DNA from: Juglans regia
Lineage: Eukaryota; Streptophyta; Magnoliopsida; Fagales; Juglandaceae
Direction: 5' to 3'
DNA length: 64,000 nt
Assembly (NCBI RefSeq): GCF_001411555.2
Contig: NC_049915.1
Span: 18,552,640 to 18,616,639, forward strand
This document shows, piece after piece, positions 36,923 to 48,911 of the stretch. The position numbers and the translations under genes are program-made. The notes under the pieces are model-generated. The model was given only the letters and a program-made list of their open reading frames with translations. It did not search any database and had not been told where the DNA came from. Within the stretch, counting starts at the first letter, position 1. The number at the start of each line of letters is the position of its first letter.

Positions 36923-39263
36923 ACATCTCAAAGAGTGTCTAATATAGACACTCAAGGAGATCTTTAGCTGGATGGGTTTCTAAACTGGGAGTTTTTTGAA
37001 ATTTTGTTAAGTATTCATCACTTTTGGTGGCAGTTACATATTTTGTTACATAGTTGTCAAGGGAAAAGGGTGCAGGTTTTTGAAGTTTGTTGCAAAATGG
37101 CATCACAGCAAGTCATGATGTGATTTGGCGCAAAATGGTGCTGTCTCTATTTTGTTAAAGGTTTGTCTAACACTATGTAAGTATGATTTAAAACCCCTTC
37201 CAACTGCATGTCTTGTCTGCAGTGGTTAAGAGAGTTTAATAGGTAAAAAGAAAATTCTCTTTAGGCATTTCTGTAATAGAGTATAGGTGATGGATATATG
37301 TAAACTATGCATGTAATTGTTTTGACTATGGAATTTGGAGAAAATTAATTGGTGTGATCAGAATGCATGATTTTTCCATATCTTCTACGGGATGCATTTC
37401 TTAGCTTTGATAGGAGTCTAGTTCTTCCACTTTTTTTCTGATTTTTAAAAAGAATTTTTGTTAGTTCAGTAGAAATTAGTACACTGACTCTTAATGAATT
37501 TACTTGATAAAAATAAAACAATCTTCTCTAGAAGGCACTTATATCAAAAGTTAAAACTAGATGCAGTTTAATACTTTCATATTGCACATTTTCCATTTTC
37601 TTACATTTCTTGATGCTTGTATATTATTCTCTTTTTCCAAGATACTGTGATGGCAAGTAAAAGTAGTAAGACAAGGTTACATTATATTTCTGATATTAAA
37701 ACCTGCACCTTGAGAAAATATAGCTTACTAGGTAAAAATAAACTTTTATCTATGTATTTCTGTAATGGAGTATAGGTGGATATATTATTTATGTTCAATA
37801 AGAATGTTGAATGACGTCATGTAGGCTCTACACTTGTTTTCACACTCAAAATTTTCATCTATGTAATATGCAGGTAGCTGTGGGCCAGGTTGATATGAGC
37901 TCAGTTGTAATTTTTTGATGCACCAATGTGCCTGCCTACAGGATGCTATATGCTTGACTTCACTCCCAGGTTTAAATGTATAGCCATATTTTAGACAAGA
38001 CCAATGAGTGGCACATGGAATTTATGTGTTTAGTGGAAGTATGTATGTAGGAATTTAAGCTTGATTTTGCATGACATTTAATCATTGCATGCCTGCTATA
38101 ACGTATGATTATACAACTTGTAAATGAGATGTTAATTATTCAAGCTTGTATGAAAACTGGATGGCAATATTGTACATGGAAATGCAAGTAAAATATATGG
38201 TGTTTAATTTTGCCAAACATGTAAATTTCCTACATTACATCTAAACCAAAAAGTCCTAAAACACAGGCAAATTAATTCAAACAAAAAAATGACAGGAAAT
38301 TGATACAAGCTACAGGGCTGTCCAATTTGCTTAGTGGAAATAAGGCAAAATTTTTTTACAAGGTTCAATTGATACAATATTGTAAAAATGGGTTGATTGG
38401 GAAATCATGTGTAAATTGTACAGATCATCTGGCCTGCATTCTCTAGATTTATTGTAAGAAATGTATACGGGCGTGACAGTTGAGATTGAGAAACAATTAC
38501 CTGGGTTGGTTTCTGAGATCCAGTTCCAATCATATATAATACCTTTCAATGTATTTGAAAAAGCATAAAAATTATAACCAGGGTAATTTCCATGAGTTTG
38601 GCGTAAATCCTCCAACCAGTTTTTGTGTTGGTTTGAAAACACTACTAATAAATATTTCACCGCAAATACGTACCCATGATTTTGAAAGGCTGAACAAATG
38701 GCATTTGCTGCGGATTCACTCTTCCCGCATGCACTACTACCAATTATGGCATAACCAAATTCACCGCAATTGGAAAATGACGAGATTTTGGGTTTTAATT
38801 GACAAAATTTGAAGTTCCCTTTTGCGGTGACCCAAACTCTCCGTATGTCCATAATGGCGGCGTCCGAGCAATTTGGCAGTAATTGCTCTTCAAACCAATT
38901 TGGGATCGATCGTGGTTGCTGCGGGAGATGTCGGCAGCAACATCTTCAGTAATTTCGGTGCCCCAAAAGTCGCCGAAATCTGCAATTGTGGTGCCCAAAA
39001 ATTGGCCAGAAATGACCACGATTTCCGACGATGTCCCAGCCGAAATTGCCCTTCAAACCGTATTTGTCCATCGACTTGTGCTGCGAGAAAGATCGGCGGT
39101 AAAATCTGTAGGAACAGCGGCCAACTTCACTTTTCACCGAAATTGCTCTGACCAGACGTATTACTCCCGGCCGATTTGCGGTGAATGGAAATCGCAGCGT
39201 GTGTAATTTTGCTGCGAGAAATTAGGGGAATTGCGGTGAGCTCGCACCCCGCAAAAGATGAAA

Positions 39264-39275
39264 TTCCTTGTAGTG
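39264..39275 (-). repeat. CACTA element right terminal repeat
   Basis: The reverse complement reads CACTACAAGGAA, followed on the plus strand by TTT. Confidence 0.75.
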
Positions 39276-39958
39276 TTTGTAATTTTATTTAAATACATAC
39301 ATATTTAAGCATTAAGATAGAATACTGGCAAAAATAACAAATCACATGTGTTGATTAGGTGGAAGAGTGGTGCAAGGCTTCTATGTAAAAGTTCTCTTTT
39401 ATGATACTTCGTGTGCATATGAGGAATTAGAAAGATAATCAGACAAAACGAAGATGACAGTCAATCTTGATTTGATAATCGTAAATAAAAAGACGTACAT
39501 GATGTTTTGAAGCATTAGTTAATGGCCTATGGTAGCAAATTAATAATTAGGAGAGTTGTTGAGGGATTTATTTAAAATTCATATTTGATCTAAATCGATT
39601 TCATCTCTTATATCTTTCGATTGTCATAGCCAATAATTCATTGGAATAAGAAGAAAATTGAAGTATTGAACCTGCATGGGCCAATACCACGTGTTATTTT
39701 CAAATGAATGCATAAGGTCATATTGCAACCACATATATAGATGGGCCATTAAACCTTTTACTGCACCATTTTACAAAATCGTCAGTCCATTTTCCACAAA
39801 AGATTAATCGAATTCACAGTACCCGGCCGAGAGCTAGCTAGCAGGACAAATTACATCCATATCCACTAACATGAACCACTCTTTTTGATACACCCATTAA
39901 TGGATCCAATATGGCATTATGTTAGTACTAGTGAGTAATTTTCTGTCATTGAAAAAAA
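39276..39958. other. Non-coding gap between the CACTA and LTR elements
   Basis: AT-rich DNA without recognisable features or open frames. Confidence 0.5.
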
Positions 39959-40495
39959 TGTTAGAATGTTTAATAATTAAGATGTTTTTACAAAATTAAT
40001 ATTTTTTTTACGATGATATTCAACCCTTTGAAAACCTATCACTAATAAAAAGGGAAGAGATAAAACCCAAAGATAAGACATGAAAGAGATAAGACAAGGA
40101 AGTTGGATTCTATCACTCCAAAGAAGAAAACAGATAATTTCTATAAAATGAGAAGATCTCTACAAATGAAGGACAGACTCTCCATAGGTTGGAGATGACT
40201 TCTCTACACCTAGACGAAATTCCTTCATTGTATTGAGTGATATGTGAGGTCATTGGAGATTGTAAAATCATCAATCATAGTGGATTTTACCCCTAAACAA
40301 CTCGTAGATATAGACTTTTATGCTAAACCATGTAAATCCCTTTGTCTCTTTTTATTTATTTATATTTGCTTATTTATTATTATTTTATGAATAAAAGCGA
40401 AGAACATCCTATCGAGGCTTGAATCACTATCGTGGTCGGGGATAATTCTTTCTTTCATTCCGGTCTGTTGTGCAAATTAAGATATTAATAGTACG
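39959..40495 (+). repeat. Single LTR of the LARD-like element
   Basis: Begins TGTTAGAATG and ends just before the primer-binding site at 40496. An ATGAATAAAAGCG block near 40388 resembles the poly(A) signal region of an LTR. Confidence 0.6.
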
Positions 40496-40515
40496 TTGGT
40501 GTCGTCTGTGGGATC
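40496..40515 (+). other. Primer-binding site
   Basis: TTGGTGTCGTCTGTGGGATC directly after the LTR. It differs from the usual plant gypsy site by transitions. Confidence 0.7.
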
Positions 40516-41597
40516 AACGAAATCTTTTGCACTAGAATTGAGAGAAAGATATTTTCCGACTCACGAGATAGTCTTCGAAAGACCAGATAAGATCTCCTTA
40601 ACTTTTATATTATTTATTCTCTTAATATTGCACCCAACGGTAAAAAAAAAAAAATTAGAGGAAGAACACAAGAAGCATATTGCAAGTGCAACATGCACTG
40701 GGCATGTACAACATGGCACAGTGCCATGAGTAGTGAACATAATGGATGCATGGCGTGCACTCAGTTCCTTCAAGAGATAGGACCTGCAGGCACCACCCCC
40801 ACAGCGCCGGCAGGGCTTGATGCTGGCAATCCCACATGGCGGAGATACCGTGACAAAGAGCCTTCCACCGGTCGCTCACCCCAGCAGTGCGTTGTGCACG
40901 CCTAGCATAGTGCAGGCAAAGATCGACGAGTGGCTGGAGGACCCCACACAGGTGTCCATGATCTCGCGAGCCCACCACCAACCACTACCCACACAGCCAG
41001 TGATTTTTGTCGCTAGTGGGGTGGTTCCTCGACACTTGAAGTCAATCGCGTTGAGCACGATGTTACGGGCAGAGGATGCGCGTGGGTGGAGTACTGCCTT
41101 GCATAGCGCTGGGAGCAAAGGATGCCACTGGCCACCACCTAGCCCATCGGTACCTTATGTCGGCGGCGGAGTGGTCCCCAACCAAAACGAAGTTCCTCAG
41201 CACTGATCTTCGGCACAGTAGCACACCGTGCACGCTGTGCACCATCCGAGCACTGGGAGCACATTGTCGAGCACCCCGAGGGAAACAACTTGACCACCAC
41301 CCAGCCCGCTCGCTTCTTCTGTCACCAGCATGGTGGTTCCCGACCACGATGACGCCCCTCACCATCATAGAAGCATGTTGTAGGAGTTGTTCGACACCAA
41401 CACCACAACGTGCTCACCAGCCCAGCCCAACTGTGAGCTTGTGGAGCCACCCACGACCATGCTATGCACCTCTGGCCTTTTCCTTAGCCGTCACAGTGTT
41501 CCTTGTCATCCCCTCATCGCCCAGTGTCATAGTGTTGCTCGTCATTCCCTCATCGCCAAGCATGGTTCTATACGAGCTCTCGTGGCGACTGTGAGCT

Positions 41598-41880
41598 GAT
41601 GGAGTTTGCTAGTGTGTTTCCTCGCCACAATTCATAAACGTTTGCCCACCTAGTGAGTTTGCCCGCCACAGAGTTTGCCAGTGTATTTCCTCGCCACAAT
41701 TCTTGAACATTTGCTCGCCATGTAGTTTGCCAGTGTGTTTCCTTGCCATAATTTGTGATGTTTGCTCACCGCGAAGTTTGCCAATGTGTTTCCTCGCCAC
41801 AATGGGCTTCTTCGCCGCAGTGACTTCATTATATGGTTTGCTCGTCACACTTATTCCACTGGATTTGCTCGCCACCCTTT
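41598..41880 (+). repeat. Imperfect tandem repeat, unit about 50-70 bases
   Basis: The phrase GTTTGCCAGTGTGTTTCCTC followed by GCCACAAT and TTGCTCGCCA recurs about four times, at about 41603, 41672, 41727 and 41776, with decaying copies to 41880. No coding meaning is evident. Confidence 0.75.
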
Positions 41881-41980
41881 AGTCTGGTTAGATTTGGTCA
41901 CCCACAATATTAATTAACCTGCCTCAATAGTATTTTCTGCGCCATACATATGAATTTTGCTCGATGATACAGTTCGATAA

Positions 41981-42009
41981 AAGAAGAAGAAGAAGAAGAA
42001 GAAGAAGAA
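41981..42009. repeat. (AGA)n microsatellite
   Basis: About nine GAA/AGA units within the LARD-like interior. Confidence 0.9.
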
Positions 42010-42469
42010 ATAGTTGAGCTACTTGACTCGGAGTCGAACTCGCCTCACTTCCAAGAGATTAGTGAACAAACAAAAATATCCGAAGACAAAATAGTTTTCA
42101 TTATTACAAGAGCACTCGAGGATGAACAATTTCCCCATTCAAGAATTATCCAGCAGAAAACGATCTCGGTTAGAGAGGAATTGAAAGCAGCAACGAAATT
42201 ACTCTGAACAAACCATTCAGTATTGCGGGCATCTCATGTCCTTATCGTTGCCAAATCACGATTGCCAACAGACATCGCTCATGTCTCACCAGCCTTCACC
42301 ACACTCATGTGAGATAGCCAATGTTTGCAATCCTCACACTTGTGATTTGGATTATTTAATCTAACTTGTTTGGTTTTTATTTTGGTATAAGGCAAGCTCT
42401 ATCTCCCGTCATAGAGTGCGGTCGCATTTTGTCTCCCACTACAATGAAGCAATTGATCTCAACTTTAAT

Positions 42470-42800
42470 GCCAATGAGGTCGAGGTATCCTCTCACTACG
42501 CTTTCATTGCTAGAGTTACGCAGTTGAGGCATCCTCTCGCTACACTCCGATCGTCGAGATTATGTGTTGAGGCATCCACCCTCTACACTCCTATTGCCGA
42601 GGTTACATGGTAGAGGCATCATTCTGCTACACTTTCATCACCGAGGTTATGTGGTCGAGACATCCTCCCTCTACACCCATCACCAGAGTTACGCGGTCTA
42701 TTCTCCTACTACATTCCCATTGCTAAAGTTACGCGGTTGAGGTATCCTCCCACTACACTTTTATCGCCAGAGTTACGTGTTCGAGGCATCCTCCTGCCAA
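42470..42800 (+). repeat. Imperfect tandem repeat, unit about 45 bases
   Basis: About seven copies of a unit of the type GAGGCATCCTCTCACTACAC, TTTCATCGCCGAG, GTTACGCGGT. The copies vary by substitution and small indels. Typical of the interior of non-autonomous LTR elements. Confidence 0.8.
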
Positions 42801-42962
42801 ACGCAAGCCAATTGTCTCCACTAGCCACAACCGCCGCCCGTAGGTTACTTTTGAGAATGAACTTCTGAGCTCTACAACCACCTCACACGAGTGTCCTTCA
42901 CAAATGTTTCTTGAGAACCGCTCATGGAGATCACCACTTAATTGCATTAATTAGTTAATACA

Positions 42963-43038
42963 TTTTTAATTAGTTAATAAAGAAATCGTATAAAAATAAA
43001 TTTTTAATTAGTTAATAAAGAAATCATATAAAAATAAT
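42963..43038 (+). repeat. Tandem duplication of 38 bases
   Basis: The 38-base unit beginning TTTTTAATTAGTTAATAAAG at 42963-43000 is repeated directly at 43001-43038 with two differences. It is followed by a stretch resembling MITE family 1 (GTGGCGTTAGATCT) and (TA)n to about 43141. Confidence 0.85.
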
Positions 43039-43114
43039 TTTTTACAAATTAATGTGGCGTTAGATCTTTAAAATAAATATATATATATATATATACATAC
43101 GAGACTCCTATATA

Positions 43115-43141
<27 letters not shown>

Positions 43142-43149
<8 letters not shown>

Positions 43150-44380
43150 AGTCATCGATTAAATCTCAAGGTTATAAACTTGGGTCATAGCCAGAAGTAA
43201 TTACATCATGTACGTGTTGACGACATAATTTTTAAGGACCAAACCTAAATTTTTAGTTCTACAAACTTCTGACTACTGAATAAAGAAATATTTCTGGCGT
43301 TGCCTATCAATTCATAATTAGCCAATGAAACCGGAGAGTGAAGAATGAAAACAAATATATATATATTTGAATGAAATTCAAGTTTTTTTGTTTCAAGTCG
43401 ATCATGTGGTTCAGCCATGACAACTGGCAATTGGAAATAATGTACCTCTGTACTCAAAGTTTTCAATATTAATGTGGAAGTATACGATTGCGGTGTTGGA
43501 CGATTTTGACTAATTTATGAGTCCTGCATGCAGGCACCGTTTCCATTAATGTTTAAAGCGGTCCACATCGACCAGCTAAGCATTATTACTGCAACTGCAA
43601 GGTCGACAAGTCATGAAGACAATGACTTCCATGCATATATAAATTATTAAAAATATATAGCCAGCTGAATACTGCAGGCGTTTACTTGGCCATGGCGCCG
43701 ACGTTCCAGTATATTCCTCCTTTTACTAAACCTTTTTTTATTCTTTTTTCATTAAAAAAAAACAAAAAACTAGCTTTCAACAACTTGTTCCTGTATGTCC
43801 GATCGACATACATTCCTGTCCTAGCTTTCAACAATTACTATCATCATGTATGTCCGATCGAGTAGTAGTGGCGGCACGCGGTTTCATACCAACAATACTG
43901 ACACATAGTACTGCTTATTTAGTCAATTGCCAACCATTCCTGTTATGTTCTACGGGCGGCACCTCAATTTAATTATACAGCACTGACAAAAACAAAAAAA
44001 GTGGGTATGCTTTTAGATTTTCCTTGTCACGATTGTTGGTATCTTTCATAGAAGTAGTATTAATTAATTAGATCTATTTTGAATATAATTAAGTATGATG
44101 ATAATTAGATGATCATATTATATATGTTGCATTAATATTAGGGTAAGTGCATTAATTTATTTATATATATATATATCAAGTTTTTGGAGATCCACAAGAA
44201 AAATATTTGTTTGTTGTTTGTGTTCAATTATTTATCATGAAAATGAAAAATTTCTTTTAAAATGAGTTAATTATCCTTGCAAATAACTCGTTATAAATAA
44301 TAGTCTTTATGGTAGGATTAACTTATAGAATTCTTCTATATGACATCCACTGTAGTGGTACACACAATACACACACTATG
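43142..44380. other. Intergenic DNA, nothing recognised
   Basis: AT-rich DNA with short direct duplications such as TGTATGTCCGATCGA (near 43794 and 43849). No gene visible. Confidence 0.5.
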
Positions 44381-47300
44381 TGACTGCCTGTGATTTTTTG
44401 TTTTTTTAAAAGAATCAAAGCGCACGTTTTGATTCAATTTAAAAACGTGTATGCATTTTCATCCTATTCAAATTCATTCCGCGAAAGCCCTGCTCCATCG
44501 CAACCCGTGTTTGCTTCCACAACCCAACACCTCTTGACGACGCCATCTCTTTCGTCAGTGCCACCGAGCGAAGCTCCTCTGTCTGCCCAGCGCCTCCACT
44601 ATCCCGCGAGCTCGTTGAACGGAGCAAACAAGATTTCAATCCCATGAACCCTCCTTCCTCGCCACGAACCCGCGTCTGTGGGCTTCCTCTTGCCAGTGCC
44701 ATCTCGCGACGGCATATCTCTGTTTAGGGCCAACTCGCGACTCTCGTACGTCTGCCCAGCGCCGCCACTTCCCGCGAGCTAATTGAACGGACTAAACCAA
44801 TGACGGGACCGGGTGCTCTGTTTTGCCAAATGGTTTGCTAGATAAATATTGTACTACCATTTTGCCATCCATACACGCTATGTTCTTCATGTGTACATCG
44901 AGATGTGATTTGTATTTTTTGAGATGGGTATGATTAGGGCATGGATAAATTTCCAAAAAATTAGGGTCCTTAACTGCTGTATTCTCTCTCTCTTTCTCTC
45001 ACCCTGAAACAGAGGAATCAGAGTGACCCAGAGAAGATTTTAATGTCATACCGCCAGCTCTGAAAACACCCTCCTCCTTCTCCCTCTCTTTTCAAGACTG
45101 TCCTTAGTCGGAGCAATTTGTTTGCTCTGTGCTTGCTTGGAAGAACCATCTCTAGTGATGCCCTTGTAATTCAATCACCACATTTTAGCTGCCTTTGTTT
45201 CCTTGATATGCTAGCAAACCCTTTTTTTTAAAATATTTATTTCCATTTTTGTGTCATTCTACTTGTTCCATTTGAGGGCACATAACCATAACAACCTGAA
45301 GTTTAATAATCGGAAGAGCTTAAAATTAGCCGTGTCTTAACTTAACCAAAAAAAATAAAAAAAATTAGCCATGTTTCAGTTGTGTAACTCCTACATGTAA
45401 TTTAAGAATACCTATTTTGAGATGGAGAAAATCACCTTTACAGGCTGCTTTAGTTCCATCCACTTAAATGTTACATTTGCTTTTATCTTGAAGACCATGA
45501 TAGATTAAACTATGATAAATTGTTCTATGATGCATGAAACCCCCAGTGATCGAATTACCTTTTTCCTATGGAAGAATATCTGGAGAAGTAAGGCTTCCTA
45601 AAGAACGGTTTTCTTTGTTTAGACAGTGGTACCAGGGAAAATCTTACCTTGGGTAGCTCAAGGAAAAGACATGACGGAGTGATAGAATGACTTTAGAGTA
45701 AAAGAGGAATGAGGAAACCATAAATCACCTTTTGCCCCATTATGAGATTGCCAGCGGTTTTTTACAAGCTGTTTTTGGACTCTTTAAGTTAGATTGGGTC
45801 ATGCCTAGACGAGTGTGAGATCTGTTAGCATGCCGGAAAGGTTCATGTGACAGTCATAACCATGAGACATCATCTTGATTTGTTTAATGTGGTACATGTT
45901 GAGAGAATGAAATGATCAGAGGTTTGAAGACAGCACAAGCAAAGTGGATGACTTCAAGGCTTTCTTCTTTAATAGACATTACAATTGGATGATTGTCCAC
46001 ATATGTTTCTTTATCTTTAGCTTTTTAGGATTTTCTTAATCTTTTTTACTTTATTTAAGTGTATTAGAAGTAAACTCTCCATTTACTGGGATGGTGCCTT
46101 TTTCTTTATCAATAAAAGATAAAACAATGAACAATGTCGAGGCCATAGTTAATGAATTATAAGGCACAATGTGAGTTTGGAGAGATAATTCTCTCTCTCC
46201 CAATAAAGTTCTATGGATGTTATATTAGAGTTTTGGTGAAACCTCATGTAGAAGTGCACATAATACTAGGTTTACTTATAACTCAAAGTTCTGTGGTCTA
46301 GTGGCTTGAAAGTTTCTGCTTGATGCAAGAATTTGTGTTTTGCCCAGCTACATGGTATCGTGTTGTACTCTTCCTAGTGTGGCTGGGCCCTTGCCACATG
46401 GCTTATAGCTTATTGGAGTTAATGCATTATTACCAACTTTGAAATATTGTCGAGCTCAATAATGATCAGTCACATTATGATGACAAGCATTATATGCGAT
46501 TGTGGTTCAAAATAGTGTTATGTTTGGTAATATAGCAAGTAGAGATGCCATGTTATAATTATACTTTTGCTGTATAGGATGATTAGCCCCATGCCTATTG
46601 AAGCAAGCTTCTTGATAGTCTTCCTGTAGTCAAATCCACCTTTAATGGACCTGTTAATTAGCTGCATGCACTTGTATTCCCCGAAACTCGTCTATAACTC
46701 TTATATCTGTTTCTGGATTTATTTTGTCTTTCATAATCTATATAGTTGGAACCAATCTATATAGAAAAAGTTTGATCAATCTAAACGAAAGGTGGGTGAT
46801 AAAGAAATAAAAAAACACAGATATAGAAAGCATTGCAAACTTTATATTCCGGTAAGCCTTGAGATAAAATTTGATTTCCCAACCCCAGAGTCTACAGTAA
46901 GAACTGTCTTGAATAGATAATCACAATCTTCATCAAATTCATCAGCCATTTACTTTGTATTATTTTGCTCTCAATCTCTCTAATCAAGAAAGAAAGAAAA
47001 TAGGAAAAGAAGAAAACTTTGAGAAGAAAATGATGTTTATAAGAAGAGGGAAATATCTATATCTATATCTATATCAGTTTATCTATATATATATATATAT
47101 GTTTATGTATGTATGTATTTCAAACAAAGTTACAAAGTATTTACATGTGAAAACATTAAGGAAAAAATATCATGGTTGTTTCCTGATGTTATCAAGATCT
47201 GTTGGTATCATTAACAAACAGGCCAAATATTAATTTTCATATTTAATATTTATGCTGATGTGTCAAAGCTTGATTAGAAGGTCTTCCCTCATACAAATTG

Positions 47301-47990
47301 ATGATTTAGCTTATTTAGTTTTGGTTGCTCTAAAAGTTGTTTATTAGTGATCATTCCAATGAATTGTCTCGTCTGAAACATACATTTTTTTAAAAGCATA
47401 ATTTATTAGAAGCAAGTGTGGCAAAATAAAAGACAGTTTTATGTCAGCAAAAGAGACCATCAGTTAAACACTATGAGATCCAGCAAACTTCTGACTTCTT
47501 AAATAATAAGTCTCAAAATATGGCTATAGCATAGATAGGATACTGTCAAAGTAATTGTGTTTTCAATATTCATAAAAAAAAAAATGTGTCCAATAAGTGT
47601 GTTGCAATAGTTTCATGAAAACACTATTAGAAACTATTCCGAGCACTGAGATTATAATATATCTTAACTCATTTTTTTTTTCTTATTAGACACATGATTC
47701 GATGGATTCCATGATTCTGAGAGTTATTTGTTTTTATTTTTTCTGTTCAGACAATAATTGTACATTTGTATTTCATTTATGTATAAAGTGCTTATATTTT
47801 CAGATTCTGCATTACGTATGAGAGTTTAATCTTCATTTTTCTTCGTTTGCCATCATAGAAGACCGGGTAGAAATTATCAAAAGACATTCTTAGCCTTATT
47901 GTGATAGGGGTAAAGGAAGATGAAAATTTTGATGTAAATATGCCATATCAAGGTCTTTAGCAGTTGATATTTGTCATGGAAAAAACTCAT
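44381..47990. other. Low-repeat, GC-variable DNA without a recognisable gene
   Basis: The stretch 44440-44800 is GC-richer and holds duplicated phrases (GTCTGCCCAGCGCC at 44581 and 44751; CCCGCGAGCT at 44604 and 44771), so it contains an internal imperfect repeat of about 170 bases. From 44930 to 47990 there is a CT-rich leader-like tract (near 44985) and non-coding DNA that looks intronic. It may belong with the exon-like pieces that follow. Confidence 0.35.
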
Positions 47991-48001
47991 ATATCTTACA
48001 G

Positions 48002-48598
48002 TTGCCTCACGATGTTGCTGGCAATTGTGAAGGTGGGACATTCTGTTCTATATTATACTTACACTAAATCTAACTGAAAAGTTCTTTGCTCATTTTTTCC
48101 CTATTTAATAGTTGTAGGAGCTGCAAAGTCTTGGAACATGAGAAAGGTACTACTAAGGACTCACCCGAAGCAATGGTTGCATACTTTATTTGTGGCCAGT
48201 TAATGCTATTAAGTAGAGTAAGTGGTAGAGTACTGATTTCCCTAATTAAGGTTGTGAGTACCCATAAAAACAATGAATGAAAATGTAGCAGTCATACATT
48301 TCCCGTACTAACCAAGTACTGTATAGGTCCTTGTTAGTATGGTCTTCTCATGACATGCCTTCATACTCTTTTACAAGTAGTATTTGTTACCTTAGGTGCT
48401 AATACTCTATGTATGTGAAGTAAGAATGTTTTATGTGCAGCCCAATACTCATCCGCTTGATATACAGGGTGATTTAGTTGTAAACATTGAAAATAGAAGA
48501 CGGATGTCTTTGCCGTACTGGTATGTTGTATAACGTGTAACAATTTTACTAGATTCACAGCTGGAGGGTATGGGAGGACGAGGCTTACATGGACCGGC
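48002..48598 (+). pseudogene. Exon-like pieces of an unidentified gene
   Basis: Four short segments look like exons. One at 48002-48032 follows ACAG and precedes GTGGG and reads LPHDVAGNCE. One starting at 48118 after TTGTAG reads on in phase as GAAKSWNMRK, ending at GTACT or reading on. One at 48444-48525 (after GTGCAG, before GTATG) reads PNTHPLDIQGDLVVNIENRR. One at 48546-48598 (after TTCACAG, before GTAAG) reads WRVWEDEAYMDRQDALT. I do not recognise the protein. The Ty1/copia element at 48733 inserted just downstream and may have cut the gene. Confidence 0.3.
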
Positions 48599-48732
48599 AA
48601 GATGCATTAACTGGTAAGCTCTGAAGAGCTAATTAGTATAATTGAATGACAGTCATCTTTAGTAGTTCCCCACATGTTGATTAAATTATTCTATTAGATA
48701 ACAGTACATTACCCATCTTTCTGAGTGGTAGG

Positions 48733-48906
48733 TGTTAAGCACACACAATTTCTGAATTCTCATCTCATTAATGTATTGTGCAGAGGTTCCCTTTTATACA
48801 CAACTATGAGGGAATAATGTTTGTTGCAAGAGAAAGAGATCCAGTGTAATACAGAAATTACTAAAGTGTCCCTGGAGTATGTACAACAGAGTGGTCTAGT
48901 TTAATA
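48733..48906 (-). repeat. Copia element 1, 3' LTR
   Basis: 174 bases. On the plus strand it starts TGTTAAGCACAC and ends TTTAATA. In the element's own orientation it runs TATTAAAC to TTAACA, so the 5' terminus is TA rather than TG. Confidence 0.92.
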
Positions 48907-48911
48907 CGCCC

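Larger units (their letters stand above)
31206..39275 (+). mobile_element. CACTA (En/Spm) DNA transposon, non-autonomous or decayed
   Basis: The left end begins CACTACAAGAAAAATCGG. The right end finishes TTCCTTGTAGTG, whose reverse complement starts CACTACAAGGAA. Both ends are flanked by the 3-bp repeat TTT, the target length expected for CACTA, although TTT is weak evidence in AT-rich DNA. Inside, two exons of a plant Ptta/En/Spm transposase-like protein are seen at 36227-36922. No TNPD-type transposase (Transposase_21) could be recognised. The subterminal 300 bases at each side are rich in TTGCTGCGG/GCGGTGA-like motifs, as expected of subterminal repeats. The interior otherwise has no clear gene. 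Confidence 0.72.
39959..42950 (+). mobile_element. Partial non-autonomous LTR retroelement (LARD-like) with tandem repeats
   Basis: One LTR (39959-40495) is followed at once by TTGGTGTCGTCTGTGGGATC, a close variant of the primer-binding site found in plant Tat/Athila-type gypsy elements. Then come about 2.4 kb of GC-richer sequence without any gag or pol similarity. That interior contains two blocks of tandem repeats and an (AGA)n run. No second LTR could be found to the right, so the 3' part is lost or beyond recognition. The boundary at 42950 is approximate. Confidence 0.65.

Noticed and set aside
40655..41599. Several 70-170-codon open frames on both strands in GC-rich DNA
   Set aside because: They overlap in all frames, have no recognisable domain, and lie in the non-coding interior of an LTR element with tandem repeats.
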